This document shows, piece after piece, positions 8,433 to 18,459 of a stretch of 37,061 bases of DNA. How positions within the stretch are numbered: position 1 is the first letter of the stretch; each line of letters begins with the position of its first letter. Position numbers and translations under genes: made by a program. This stretch comes from Bacteroidota bacterium. Lineage in GTDB: Bacteria; Bacteroidota; Bacteroidia; Chitinophagales; Saprospiraceae. The stretch is from assembly GCA_024642665.1 (NCBI GenBank), contig JAHEAR010000001.1:145540-182600 (forward strand), written 5' to 3'. Under the pieces are notes generated by a model, which saw only the letters and a list, made by a program, of their open reading frames with translations, made no database searches and had not been told where the DNA came from.

Positions 8433-11177
8433 TTAATACCGTACACCGATCTGAACAAAATAATTCAACCCCTGCATGTAAGAATATTTTGCAGGAAAAA
8501 CACTCGGATCTTTTGTGTCATAATCAAATCGGTATTGTTCATAGCCCCCATTGATATAGTTTTCATTGTTGAGCAGATTGTTCACGCCAATATTGAGTGA
8601 GAGGAATGTTCGTTTCTCTCCCGGCTGAATCAGCCATGTTTTATAAAATGACAAATCAACGGTCCACGCGGGATCAATTTTCTCCTGATCTATGATGGCA
8701 TTCCATTGATCACTACCAAACTCCACCCCTCCGGTAGCTTCTATGGTTCGTCGAAGCGGATTGAATTCAAGCCATCCTTCCTGAAAGTAATTTACATTGA
8801 GAAATAAGGACCAGAATTTTTTTGAACGATACGTCAGACCACCGGTATAAGCAGATTGAGGGGTACCGGAGACATAAAAGTTTTGGGCATACACGGTGAT
8901 GTCACGAAGCAAAACTGTACCATCATTATCTTGCGTGATTGTAGCGCGAGGTCTTGAGGTATAAATGTATTGACCAATATTGGCTGCGCCCTGAAGACTT
9001 AAAGCGGGTGTTAGCGCATATTCTATAGCTGCTTCAATGCCTACATGCTCCGAATTAATACCGGTCAAACTAAAATTGACAAACGTATTCAGGTCATCAT
9101 GATAAAAACTAGTGGAGCGAATGGCATCCTTTGTCGTTATATAAAATCCTGAAACGGAAAATTTTAAATCAGGGGCGCGATAATCATATCGGATTTCACC
9201 CAGATTGCTCGTTTCTTTTACTAATCCCTCCACCACATTATCTCTCGTTCTGGGTGATATATACGCATTTCTAAACGTAGGCGCGACCTCCGTATACATC
9301 CCCGATACCGTCAGGTAATTACGCCCATCAAATTTATAGCGAAGCAATGCCTTGCCCGAAGGCAGCAAAAAATTATTCTTTGCGCTTTCTCCCAAGGAGT
9401 TGTCCGGAAACTTTCCATTCTGTGTTTGTCCATCGCGCCAAAACGTTTGATTTGTTATAGCTGCGGAAATAGTAAACTCCCATTTTTCAGCTTCCAGATT
9501 ATAGGCGGCCCATCCGGCCTGTTGCCTGATTCGCGCATAATAATCGTAGCCAAACTGATCTCCTTTATACACGAGTCTGTTAGGCCTCAAAAGGTCATTT
9601 TGTCTGGCATCATCATTTCCCGGAAAGTCCTGCTCTGCAAATTTATCCCAGTCGATATAAAACTCACCACCAAGCAGATCATTGATGGTCTTGTAATTTC
9701 TTGTATCCTGATTGACCGCGGAGACACCGAGATTCAACTGGCTATTGTCATTGAGTTGGTATTGAAGAACAATATTTGCGCTCGCCTTATTGACATCCGC
9801 ATTCCGATCCTCGAAAACATATTTGGACAATGCACCATTCACATCATTACCAGGTTCCCCGAGCACATCTTCAATCGTCGTGTTGCTATTCAGATTGACC
9901 TGATAGAGCTTGTCCCACTGAACCTGCAATTGATCCGGATGGGAAGAAAGATAGTCGGTCATAAATTCTGACAACTCGGGGTCATCCACATAACTTGGCA
10001 ATCTCCTGTAATAGTCAGGTCGCGGATCATTGGCATCCAACCAATCAAGCGTACTCGTTGCTCCGGTTCCGGTTTGATAGCCCAGACTGGTCGTAATGCT
10101 CAACTTGTCATTGACATTAAAATCATGTCGTAACATAAACAATGGCAGGTATCCTGAATATTCCCTGGCGCTGCGTTTTTTTCCTTGTTGATATCCCCAA
10201 TAGGAATTATAATAATTGTCGTCTGCGAGATCATACATCTCCTGCACTGATCGACTATTTGCCCCACGACGATACGGTGCTCCCAGCGTTACAAAATTTA
10301 AAGAATGCTTTTCATTAAACCGCTTTTCGATAGAGGCAAAATACGACCATGCGTCGTACGTAGTGCCTTCATAATATCCTTCCTGCGCCCAGCGCCTGGA
10401 ACCTGAAAGTGTAATCGCCCAGCCTGAGGGCATCAAGCCTGTGGACCAGGTACCCAGTATTCTATTGCGATAACTTCTATTGGTCACGGCATAACTTAAC
10501 TTCGTTTGCTTTCGCTGGGAGGAGGCTCTTAAATCTGTATTAAACGTGCTGCTCAATCCTCCAAAACCCCATTCAGCCATTTCTGCACCTACAACATTAT
10601 CATTGATCCGCATGACGTCATTCAAGCCGCCCCAGTCTCTCCAATAGACGCCTCCTGATTCCAGATCGTTCATCGGAAGATTATTGAGATACCCATCTGT
10701 ATAAACGTATCCAAGGCCCCGACGTCGGAAGCGCGCAGGACTAAAGGTATAATCAGTCATATTGGCAAACAGGTCATCGCCGGATTGGAGGAGACCGGAA
10801 ATACTTGCATCCAAATTCAAATCACCGCCTTCGATGGTAATCGTCGGCAAATCAAAATCTCTCGCCAAATCAGGATGAAAGGTGAGGGCAAAATTTCCAA
10901 GATCTATAGTATCCCCCTCTGACCGAGGTCGAACAAATTCCTGTATCTCACCATCTAATTCGAAGTAAAGGAATATATCATTATCCTCAGCATGTTTTAC
11001 AATGAATTTACCATTCGCATCTGTAATCACTTTATCGGGGAAGGAAGATGTTACCTGAACACCGGATAACGGCGCTTGAGAGAGTTCACCAAGAAGCCTG
11101 CCGGTCACTATTATTTGGGAAGATCCTATTGCCACAGATGCAATAGCAAAAAGGGAAATAAGGAGGGTTCGTAACAT
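8433..11177 (-). CDS. TonB-dependent receptor with carboxypeptidase-regulatory-like domain
   Basis: Outer-membrane active transporter, 914 residues. A signal peptide (about 1-20, ending SSQ) leads into a CarboxypepD_reg-like domain (IIVTGRLLGELSQAPLSGVQV ... ITDANGKFIV, about 22-90), a plug region including RRRGLGYVYTDGYLNNL, and a long beta-barrel with alternating aromatic strands ending in the typical C-terminal aromatic VQIGVRY. No SusD partner is present; the next genes downstream are the DUF5689 lipoprotein and the PLD-fold protein. That arrangement points to uptake of a hydrolysed polymer other than a classic Sus glycan. The ATG at 11177 is 5 nt after a perfect -7 box, so the transcript may be leaderless. 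Substrate unknown; products of nuclease action are my leading guess. Confidence 0.92.
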   Translation of the reverse strand: MLRTLLISLFAIASVAIGSSQIIVTGRLLGELSQAPLSGVQVTSSFPDKVITDANGKFIVKHAEDNDIFLYFELDGEIQEFVRPRSEGDTIDLGNFALTFHPDLARDFDLPTITIEGGDLNLDASISGLLQSGDDLFANMTDYTFSPARFRRRGLGYVYTDGYLNNLPMNDLESGGVYWRDWGGLNDVMRINDNVVGAEMAEWGFGGLSSTFNTDLRASSQRKQTKLSYAVTNRSYRNRILGTWSTGLMPSGWAITLSGSRRWAQEGYYEGTTYDAWSYFASIEKRFNEKHSLNFVTLGAPYRRGANSRSVQEMYDLADDNYYNSYWGYQQGKKRSAREYSGYLPLFMLRHDFNVNDKLSITTSLGYQTGTGATSTLDWLDANDPRPDYYRRLPSYVDDPELSEFMTDYLSSHPDQLQVQWDKLYQVNLNSNTTIEDVLGEPGNDVNGALSKYVFEDRNADVNKASANIVLQYQLNDNSQLNLGVSAVNQDTRNYKTINDLLGGEFYIDWDKFAEQDFPGNDDARQNDLLRPNRLVYKGDQFGYDYYARIRQQAGWAAYNLEAEKWEFTISAAITNQTFWRDGQTQNGKFPDNSLGESAKNNFLLPSGKALLRYKFDGRNYLTVSGMYTEVAPTFRNAYISPRTRDNVVEGLVKETSNLGEIRYDYRAPDLKFSVSGFYITTKDAIRSTSFYHDDLNTFVNFSLTGINSEHVGIEAAIEYALTPALSLQGAANIGQYIYTSRPRATITQDNDGTVLLRDITVYAQNFYVSGTPQSAYTGGLTYRSKKFWSLFLNVNYFQEGWLEFNPLRRTIEATGGVEFGSDQWNAIIDQEKIDPAWTVDLSFYKTWLIQPGEKRTFLSLNIGVNNLLNNENYINGGYEQYRFDYDTKDPSVFPAKYSYMQGLNYFVQIGVRY

Positions 11178-11182
11178 GTCAC

Positions 11183-11214
11183 CAAAAGTAATTAAATCTT
11201 ATTGAGTTTTGCAA
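11183..11214 (-). promoter_or_regulatory. Promoter of the TonB receptor operon
   Basis: The minus strand has TTG (11214-11212), a 21-nt spacer and TACTTTTG (11190-11183). This is a good match to the Bacteroidota TTG/TAnnTTTG promoter, ending 5 nt before the receptor's start codon. It is the best two-box promoter in the window. Confidence 0.6.
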
Positions 11215-11304
11215 AAGCAAAGATTAAGTGATTTCATTCTCAAACTTCCTTAAAATCAAGTGTATTTTAGTTGTCAACTCAGAATTTTAAGCAATCTTCG
11301 CCAT

Positions 11305-12336
11305 ATGAGAACGTGGTTTGTCCTGATTCTATCTATCTGTCTATCAAGCTTGTTGTACAGCCAAAAGGAATATACGGTGGCGTGTATCGCTTTCTACAAC
11401 CTTGAAAATTTGTTTGATACATTAGATACAGAAGGTGTTAATGACTTTGAATTTACCCCGGGAGGTCCTAACGTTTATAATTCCGCGGTATACTATGATA
11501 AACTAAAGAACTTATCGAGGGTCATCAGTGAAATAGGAATGGATTACACACCTGATGGTCCTGCCTTGATAGGTGTCTCAGAAATAGAAAATATTACTGT
11601 CCTCACTGATCTGGTGCGTCAACCTGCAATAGCTGCCAGAGGATATCAAATAATCCATCAGGATTCAAAGGATGGTCGAGGCGTGGATGTGGCACTACTG
11701 TATCAGCCTAAATATTTCAAACCTGATACCATGTATTATTATTCATTGATCAAATCTGATGAAGGGGAAGAAGTCAAATATTCACGTGACATACTGATTG
11801 CTATTGGTCAATTAGACGGTGAGCCCATTGCCGTGAGTGTCAACCACTGGCCATCTCGAAGTGGTGGAGAACAAACTACAGCACACTTGCGACAAAAAGC
11901 AGGCGCCTATAATCGTTTCTTCCTGGATAGTATTGCAGAAACCCTTCACATTACTAAGGCACTTGTCATGGGTGATCTGAATGATGATCCGACGGATAAA
12001 AGTGTCCGACAATCTTTGGGAGGACAGCGATCCCCTGATAACCTCGGCCCCCATGCCATGTATAATCCATACGAAAATTTATACCGGAAAGGTCTGGGCA
12101 CCACAGCTTACCGAAATGCGTGGAGCTTATTTGATCAGATCATCCTCAGTGATGAATTGACCAATAGTGAAACAGGTTTCAAATTTTACAAAGCGGATAT
12201 CTTTAATCCTTCTTATCTCAAACAAAAGTCCGGCAACTTCAAAGGCTATCCCTATCGCTCGTATAGTTTTGGAAAATATATTGGTGGCTTTAGTGATCAT
12301 TTTCCGGTCTATATTCTTCTGGTGAAACCTAAATAA
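11305..12336 (+). CDS. Exported endonuclease/exonuclease/phosphatase family protein
   Basis: EEP-fold metal-dependent phosphoesterase, 343 residues from the internal ATG at 11305. This start gives a clean signal peptide MRTWFVLILSICLSSLLYSQ; the upstream in-frame ATG at 11260 would bury it. Active-site motifs of the DNase I-like fold are present: FYNLENLFD (metal-binding Glu), IGVSEIEN, GVDVALLY, the NHWPSR catalytic His, MGDLNDDP and the terminal SDHFP. The family covers nucleases, inositol-polyphosphate and sphingomyelin phosphatases. The signal peptide and the neighbouring TonB receptor/PLD/DUF5689 genes, read divergently across 127 bp, favour an exported nuclease. Its stop overlaps the start of the helicase gene by one base. 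Confidence 0.9.
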   Translation: MRTWFVLILSICLSSLLYSQKEYTVACIAFYNLENLFDTLDTEGVNDFEFTPGGPNVYNSAVYYDKLKNLSRVISEIGMDYTPDGPALIGVSEIENITVLTDLVRQPAIAARGYQIIHQDSKDGRGVDVALLYQPKYFKPDTMYYYSLIKSDEGEEVKYSRDILIAIGQLDGEPIAVSVNHWPSRSGGEQTTAHLRQKAGAYNRFFLDSIAETLHITKALVMGDLNDDPTDKSVRQSLGGQRSPDNLGPHAMYNPYENLYRKGLGTTAYRNAWSLFDQIILSDELTNSETGFKFYKADIFNPSYLKQKSGNFKGYPYRSYSFGKYIGGFSDHFPVYILLVKPK

Positions 12337-13631
12337 TGAAAGAACCTTTACTGCTGGATCAAACGTTCAGAGATATTCTTGATCAGCTGGAAAATCAACA
12401 GGAGCACTTTTTTGTCACCGGAAAAGCAGGTACCGGAAAATCTACATTATTACAACTCTTCAGACGAACGACGAATAAAAAAGTGGTCGTTCTCTCGCCT
12501 ACAGGAATTTCTGCTTTAAATGTAAATGGGCAGACCATTCACTCGTTTTTTCAATTTCCACCAAAGCTTATGCATCAGGGGGAGATCTTTATCAACAAAC
12601 GATTGGCTCGAATGATGAAGACGATTGAGGCGATTGTCATTGATGAGGTGTCTATGGTTCGTGCGGATGTAATGGATGCAATTGATTTTTCGCTTCGGTT
12701 GCATCGTCAATCTGCAGATCCTTTCGGAGGTGTGCAGATGATATTTTTTGGAGATTTGTTTCAATTGCCTCCGGTCGTCAGCAGTCAGGAAGAGCGGGAA
12801 TACTTTAGAACCTTTTACGAATCACAGTACTTCTTTCATGCGCATGTTTTCAAAGGAAAAGTGCCCTTGCTGATGATTGAATTGACACAGGTATTTCGAC
12901 AAAGTGAACGGAACTTTATTCGCTTACTGGATGCTATACGCACTATGACTTTTGAATATGAAGATTTAGAGGAAATCAATGAGCGGTATATTCCAGATGC
13001 AGAAATTGATGAACCCTATCTGACACTTTGCAGTACAAATGCTTCCGCCAATCAAATCAATAAAGAAAAGCTGGCTTTACTTCAGGCGCCCTCTTATTTT
13101 TATCATGGAGAGGTCAAGGGAAATTTCAATCCAAGTGTATTCCCGACGGACTATAAACTTGAACTTCGACTGGATGGACAGGTCATGATGATTCGGAATG
13201 ATACAGAAAAGCGGTTTGTCAATGGGAGCCTTGGAAAAATCATTGCATTGGATGAAGAGAAAATAACGGTTCGGTTGGCGTCTGATTCCGGCACTACCGA
13301 AGAATTTGTTTTACCCAAAATGACCTGGGAGGTTACAAAATATACAATCAATACAGACAGTGTAAATCCAATAAAATCTGAAGTCATAGGTAGTTTTACT
13401 CAGTACCCTGTCAAACTGGCGTGGGCGGTCACGATTCATAAAAGTCAGGGCAAAACATACGACCGGGTAGCTATAGATCTTGGTCGAGGAGCTTTTGAGC
13501 ATGGGCAGACCTATGTGGCGCTAAGTCGTTGTCGAACGCTTCATGGGGTCTTCTTAAAAAAGCCACTCACCCCGAGAGACATTATGGTGGATGAGCGTAT
13601 CGTAGAGTTTTATGATACGATGCGGATGTAG
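12336..13631 (+). CDS. Pif1/RecD-like superfamily 1 DNA helicase
   Basis: Cytoplasmic ATP-dependent DNA helicase, 431 residues. Motif I/Walker A GKAGTGKST is at 29-37, motif Ia SPTGISALNVNGQTIHSFF at about 54-72, Walker B IDEVSMV at 102-108, motif III GDLFQLPPV follows, and the C-terminal UvrD_C_2-type segment AWAVTIHKSQGKTYDRV with motif VI YVALSRCR closes the protein. Short Pif1-like helicases of this type are frequent in Bacteroidota. The ATG overlaps the TAA of the upstream nuclease gene (TAATG), so the two are probably cotranslated, although one product is exported and the other is not. No accessory domain is seen. Confidence 0.93.
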   Translation: MKEPLLLDQTFRDILDQLENQQEHFFVTGKAGTGKSTLLQLFRRTTNKKVVVLSPTGISALNVNGQTIHSFFQFPPKLMHQGEIFINKRLARMMKTIEAIVIDEVSMVRADVMDAIDFSLRLHRQSADPFGGVQMIFFGDLFQLPPVVSSQEEREYFRTFYESQYFFHAHVFKGKVPLLMIELTQVFRQSERNFIRLLDAIRTMTFEYEDLEEINERYIPDAEIDEPYLTLCSTNASANQINKEKLALLQAPSYFYHGEVKGNFNPSVFPTDYKLELRLDGQVMMIRNDTEKRFVNGSLGKIIALDEEKITVRLASDSGTTEEFVLPKMTWEVTKYTINTDSVNPIKSEVIGSFTQYPVKLAWAVTIHKSQGKTYDRVAIDLGRGAFEHGQTYVALSRCRTLHGVFLKKPLTPRDIMVDERIVEFYDTMRM

Positions 13632-14075
13632 CTATTACAGGTAGCAAATTCAATGCTTTCATTGAAGTTATAATGGTTGCCTCATGCGTTACTAGAATCA
13701 GCTCCTTCCGCTTTTACCTGTGCCTATCGTGAGAGGATAAAAGCCCTAAATATAAATAGTATATCCAGCAATGGTCTAAAATTTAAAGCGATGCAACCTA
13801 AAAATAATTTAGTTGTTTCCCATTGGAATAAATACTTAGGACTAGTTGATCAAAATCTGATATTTTTGCCGGGATTGCAGCGTTAATTGATTCAGACACA
13901 GCCGAATTATCCATGATACCCAGGGTGTTCTTGATGGTTGACAAGGGCAGGTAGTCGGAATTATTCACTGCTACCAGGGCTATAGCGAAAAGGGAGGCGG
14001 ATGCAGCATTTGGCCTTGTGCCTTATGAGTGAATCCCGAGAGCGAAATAAATAAATGAGACATCATCCGTACGGA
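13632..14075. other. Intergenic region without a convincing gene
   Basis: About 440 bp. It begins with a perfect inverted repeat, TTCAATG (13649-13655), CTTT loop, CATTGAA (13660-13666), 18 nt after the helicase stop. This could help terminate transcription, although no T-run follows. A plus-strand reading frame from 13677 and a start-less minus-strand open stretch (13799-14022) show no recognisable protein. No RNA gene is recognised. Confidence 0.4.
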
Positions 14076-14396
14076 ATGAAAGAAAAACTAAAACTGGAAG
14101 TCACTAAATTGAGGGCAAGATTCAAATCCTTTAGTGACGACACTAAGCTGGAAGCCCGAAACAATTATATCGCTGCAGAAATATTACTTCGGCTTCTTGA
14201 GAAAAAACCTATCTCTGAAGAGCAGATAAAATTTCTGAAAGAGCAATCCATTGATTTTGCAAAGGTTTTGACACTTATCGGATTGCAAGTTGTGCCGGGC
14301 TCAAGTGTCGCTATCATCGCATTGGAAAAAGTAGCCGTTAAATATGGCTTTACGCTATATCCAAATCCTAAGAAAGAGATTCCTGATATGAACTAG
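14076..14396 (+). CDS. Small hypothetical helical protein
   Basis: 106 residues if begun at the ATG at 14076; another in-frame ATG at 14055 adds seven residues. The N-terminal half is highly charged and helical (KLKLEVTKLRARFK...). The C-terminal half has the conserved-looking stretch FLKEQSIDFAKVLTLIGLQ, then VVPGSSVAIIALEKV, and ends in a proline-rich tail. This 'hydrophobic helix - PGSS - hydrophobic helix' pattern resembles small Bacteroidota proteins that I associate loosely with LETM1-type ribosome-binding helices; this is a weak resemblance, not an assignment. Coding status is supported by composition and a coherent amphipathic pattern. No operon partner. Confidence 0.6.
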   Translation: MKEKLKLEVTKLRARFKSFSDDTKLEARNNYIAAEILLRLLEKKPISEEQIKFLKEQSIDFAKVLTLIGLQVVPGSSVAIIALEKVAVKYGFTLYPNPKKEIPDMN

Positions 14397-14703
14397 TGAG
14401 CAGAAAGACACCTAAAGCACTTCAATTAAAAAGGAGAATACAGTCACTTCTTCAAAAAGAGGCAGAAACTACGCTATAGCTGATTAAGCAGAATCTATTT
14501 TGGGTTTAGTTTTCATTGATCAATAAAACTTTTCGACGCGCGATTTTTCGACACCCCAAGCGCTGCACCAGAATTCAAATTCGAGATGAGAGATGTCTGA
14601 TTAAAACTTTATTACGCTCCAACTATCACCTTAAAATCCATTCACCACTCACCATTGACCACCCTCAATCCCTTTTCAAAGGAGATCCTTTCTGCCTTTC
14701 AGC
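14397..14703. other. Intergenic region, nothing recognised
   Basis: About 307 bp between the small helical protein and the CPBP gene. A 27-codon GTG-started frame overlaps the upstream stop (14396-14479), but it is basic, short and unsupported. Near 14640-14670 is a CACTCACCATTGACCACC string of the same CA-rich type as the intergenic microrepeats at 30.75 and 32.7 kb. No RNA or regulatory site is recognised. Confidence 0.35.
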
Positions 14704-15453
14704 CTATTCCTCCACTTCAGAAGCTGTATCTGACCCAATAAAATAGGCACTGACCCCACCACTGACCAAATCGATGATTGCATGAATAATCATCACATAA
14801 ATAAGAGACTTACTGATGATAAAAACTGCCCCTAAAAGCATGGACACAAAGAAAATTTTAATCATGGATACATACCCCTGGTAGCCATGCAAAAAAGCAA
14901 AAATAGCAGAACTAAACACAACAGCAAACACAAGACCCGTGATATCATTCCCTACCCAAAAAATAATGTACTGAATGAGAAACCCACGGAAGATGATTTC
15001 TTCCCCCACCCCAGCGGCAATTGCCAAAATAGCAAAGTGAGAAAATTCTGATGCATTGGAAGGCACAAACATCATCATCGTATCCTTCTTTGATAATGCT
15101 TTTAATCGCCATCGCTCCAAACCATATTGAAAAAATATATCAAGACAATAAAAGATCAAGGCCAAGCCGAAAATTAATAATAAGCTATGATGCCAAACAG
15201 GCCATTCAAATCCCAGGGCCGTCATAGTCTTGCCGGTCATGCGCCAGACCGAGATGACCACCAGACCAATAATCAGGAGAAACATCGCATTGGAATGATA
15301 TAGCTTAATTTTATCCTCTTTATCAAACTGCATATCCTCCATCGACAACTTCCTGGAAGAAAAGGCAACAAAAGGCGCGATTACACAAATGACAAAAGCC
15401 ATCAGGTGATCGAGTATGTGCATTTCCTGCAATTGAAGAATGGGATAATCCAT
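14704..15453 (-). CDS. CPBP family intramembrane glutamic protease
   Basis: Multi-pass inner-membrane protein of the CAAX protease/bacteriocin-processing (Abi) family. Family motif 1 is EEIIFRG (Glu151, Glu152, Arg156), motif 2 is FAFLHG (His189), and a further conserved His occurs in the last helix (IHAIIDL). About six to seven hydrophobic segments are visible. The ATG at 15453 (protein MDYPILQ...) is chosen because the only upstream alternative, a TTG at 15459, lies inside a perfect -7 promoter element (15457-15464). The natural start therefore lies 3 nt after that element. Family members process prenylated proteins or peptides; the substrate here is unknown. It is divergent from a tiny membrane protein gene. 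Confidence 0.88.
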   Translation of the reverse strand: MDYPILQLQEMHILDHLMAFVICVIAPFVAFSSRKLSMEDMQFDKEDKIKLYHSNAMFLLIIGLVVISVWRMTGKTMTALGFEWPVWHHSLLLIFGLALIFYCLDIFFQYGLERWRLKALSKKDTMMMFVPSNASEFSHFAILAIAAGVGEEIIFRGFLIQYIIFWVGNDITGLVFAVVFSSAIFAFLHGYQGYVSMIKIFFVSMLLGAVFIISKSLIYVMIIHAIIDLVSGGVSAYFIGSDTASEVEE

Positions 15454-15456
15454 ACC

Positions 15457-15464
15457 CAAAAGTA
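15457..15464 (-). promoter_or_regulatory. -7 promoter element of the CPBP protease gene
   Basis: Minus strand TACTTTTG followed by GGT and then ATG. The element ends 3 nt before the start codon, which both fixes the start at 15453 and predicts a leaderless mRNA. Confidence 0.55.
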
Positions 15465-15585
15465 CGGAATGGTTTGACCAGTTGCGGTCCTCAGGAAAAT
15501 GTTCCTTAATGAAATGAAAATAAGGAATGAAATCCGGCTAAAAAACACTTCAATTCGTATCTTGGCCTTAATAAATCATAGAAAA

Positions 15586-15711
15586 ATGGCAATACATAAA
15601 AATAAGCTCCAAAAAGAAGCCAGAGATCATAAACAGGAAAGAAAATTCTTCATCACCCTGGGCATTATTACGATTGTCCTGATCCTCATTCTTTATCTGA
15701 TTTACAGCTAA
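15586..15711 (+). CDS. Small single-pass membrane protein
   Basis: 41 residues starting at the ATG at 15586. A very basic N-terminal half (MAIHKNKLQKEARDHKQERK) is followed by one transmembrane helix (FFITLGIITIVLILILYLIY). The in-frame sequence upstream of this ATG does not look protein-like, so the longer start at 15499 is rejected. The positive-inside rule puts the N-terminus in the cytoplasm. It ends 11 nt before the MiaE gene and may be cotranscribed with it. Function not recognised; tiny proteins of this form are common next to housekeeping genes in Bacteroidota. Confidence 0.55.
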   Translation: MAIHKNKLQKEARDHKQERKFFITLGIITIVLILILYLIYS

Positions 15712-15722
15712 TTCCCACTGAT

Positions 15723-16307
15723 TTGAGCCTAAAACTATTAGTAGGTTGTCCCAGCCCTCCCGGTTGGATAAAAACTGTATTGGCAGATTTTGATGCCTTC
15801 CTTCAGGATCATGCGGATTGTGAGCGAAAGGCCTCCGCTACTGCTATGAGCCTGGTGGCCAAATACCCTAACCGTGTTGAAATCATTCCTGAATTGATTT
15901 CCATTGGGATTGAAGAACTAGAGCATTTCCAACAGGTCTATGATATCCTTGAGATGAAAGGCCTCCAGTTGGCCCACTCCATACATGAAGATCCTTATAT
16001 CAAGGCATTAATGAAAGCGAAACACGATGGCATTGAAGAACAGTTTCTCGACCGTCTTTTAATTGCTTCCGTGGTGGAAACAAGAGGTGCTGAACGTTTC
16101 AAACTTGTGGCTCAAAACACACCGCAAAAAGAAATGGTCAATTTCTATAAAATGCTGTGGGTGTCTGAAGCCAAGCATGGGCATGTTTATGTAAAAATGG
16201 CGCTCCGATATTTTCCACAGGATAAGGTCTTGGAACGATTGAAGTATTGGGTTAAAACAGAAGCGGATATTATTGAGTCCATTCCCCTGAGAGCAGCACT
16301 TCATTGA
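15723..16307 (+). CDS. miaE: tRNA-(ms2io6A)-hydroxylase-like protein (MiaE family)
   Basis: Ferritin-like di-iron monooxygenase. In enterobacteria MiaE hydroxylates the isopentenyl group of the modified adenosine 37 in tRNAs reading UNN codons. The 194-residue protein has the expected helix-borne ligands: Glu34 in DCERKA, the E-x2-H of EELEH (Glu65/His68), Glu in SVVETRGAERF, and EAKHGH near residue 150. The only credible start is a TTG at 15723; no ATG lies between it and the preceding stop. The N-terminus then begins MSLKLLVGCPSPPGW, matching the family's conserved N-terminal segment. Confidence 0.85.
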   Translation: MSLKLLVGCPSPPGWIKTVLADFDAFLQDHADCERKASATAMSLVAKYPNRVEIIPELISIGIEELEHFQQVYDILEMKGLQLAHSIHEDPYIKALMKAKHDGIEEQFLDRLLIASVVETRGAERFKLVAQNTPQKEMVNFYKMLWVSEAKHGHVYVKMALRYFPQDKVLERLKYWVKTEADIIESIPLRAALH

Positions 16308-16658
16308 GAGGTGAGGAGTGAGTGGATGAAATACGGATTAAGAAAAAGTTTCCCGCCAAACTCGCTAAGAAATAGCAGAACCTGCTAACGTCTCTACCCT
16401 TTTTACAACTAAACTCAATCAACACCTGCATCAGATTCGGATCACGCCCAAACTACCTAATAACAATTGGTCGTCACTAGAAATTTGCTGTTTCCGCCAT
16501 AGCCATTATGCGAAGGCGGGTAATTTTCCTAAACGCTCCTTTGCTCGCAGTTCCCGATCAATCGGAGTGGCGAAGACGAGTCTAAACAACAAACGCCATA
16601 GGTGATGCTCCCGCTAAGCGGGAAAACTCACTCAACATACCTGCACGAGACAGAACAA
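16308..16658. other. Convergent intergenic region with small palindromes
   Basis: About 350 bp between miaE and pyrG with no gene. It contains the hairpins TAGCAG-AAC-CTGCTA (16373-16387), followed 12 nt later by a T5 run, and CCCGC-TAA-GCGGG (16610-16622). It also has two copies of CGCCATAG (near 16497 and 16594), whose complement also occurs at about 4095. One or both hairpins may terminate transcription from the two flanking genes. No RNA family is recognised. Confidence 0.4.
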
Positions 16659-18369
<1,711 letters not shown>

Positions 18370-18459
18370 CTCTTATCCGAATAGTGTGCTGAGCAACAAA
18401 TTTTTACACAGGCATTGGGCTTGTTCCTTGATTATACACGTTCTTTGCCTGACTATATT

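Noticed and set aside
13677-13886. 69-codon plus-strand frame after the helicase gene
   Set aside because: No signal, motif or amphipathic pattern; the opposite strand is also open nearby, so open frames here are uninformative.
13799-14022. Minus-strand stop-to-stop open stretch of about 74 codons with hydrophobic start
   Set aside because: No usable start codon and no family resemblance; the length is within chance for a region of this size.
14396-14479. 27-codon GTG-started frame overlapping the stop of the small helical protein gene
   Set aside because: Very short, basic, low complexity, with no supporting context.
4090-16600. CGCCATAG octamer at about 4095 (complement), 16497 and 16594 as a dispersed repeat family
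   Set aside because: Only eight bases are shared and the flanks do not align, so it may be chance; noted for a genome-wide count.
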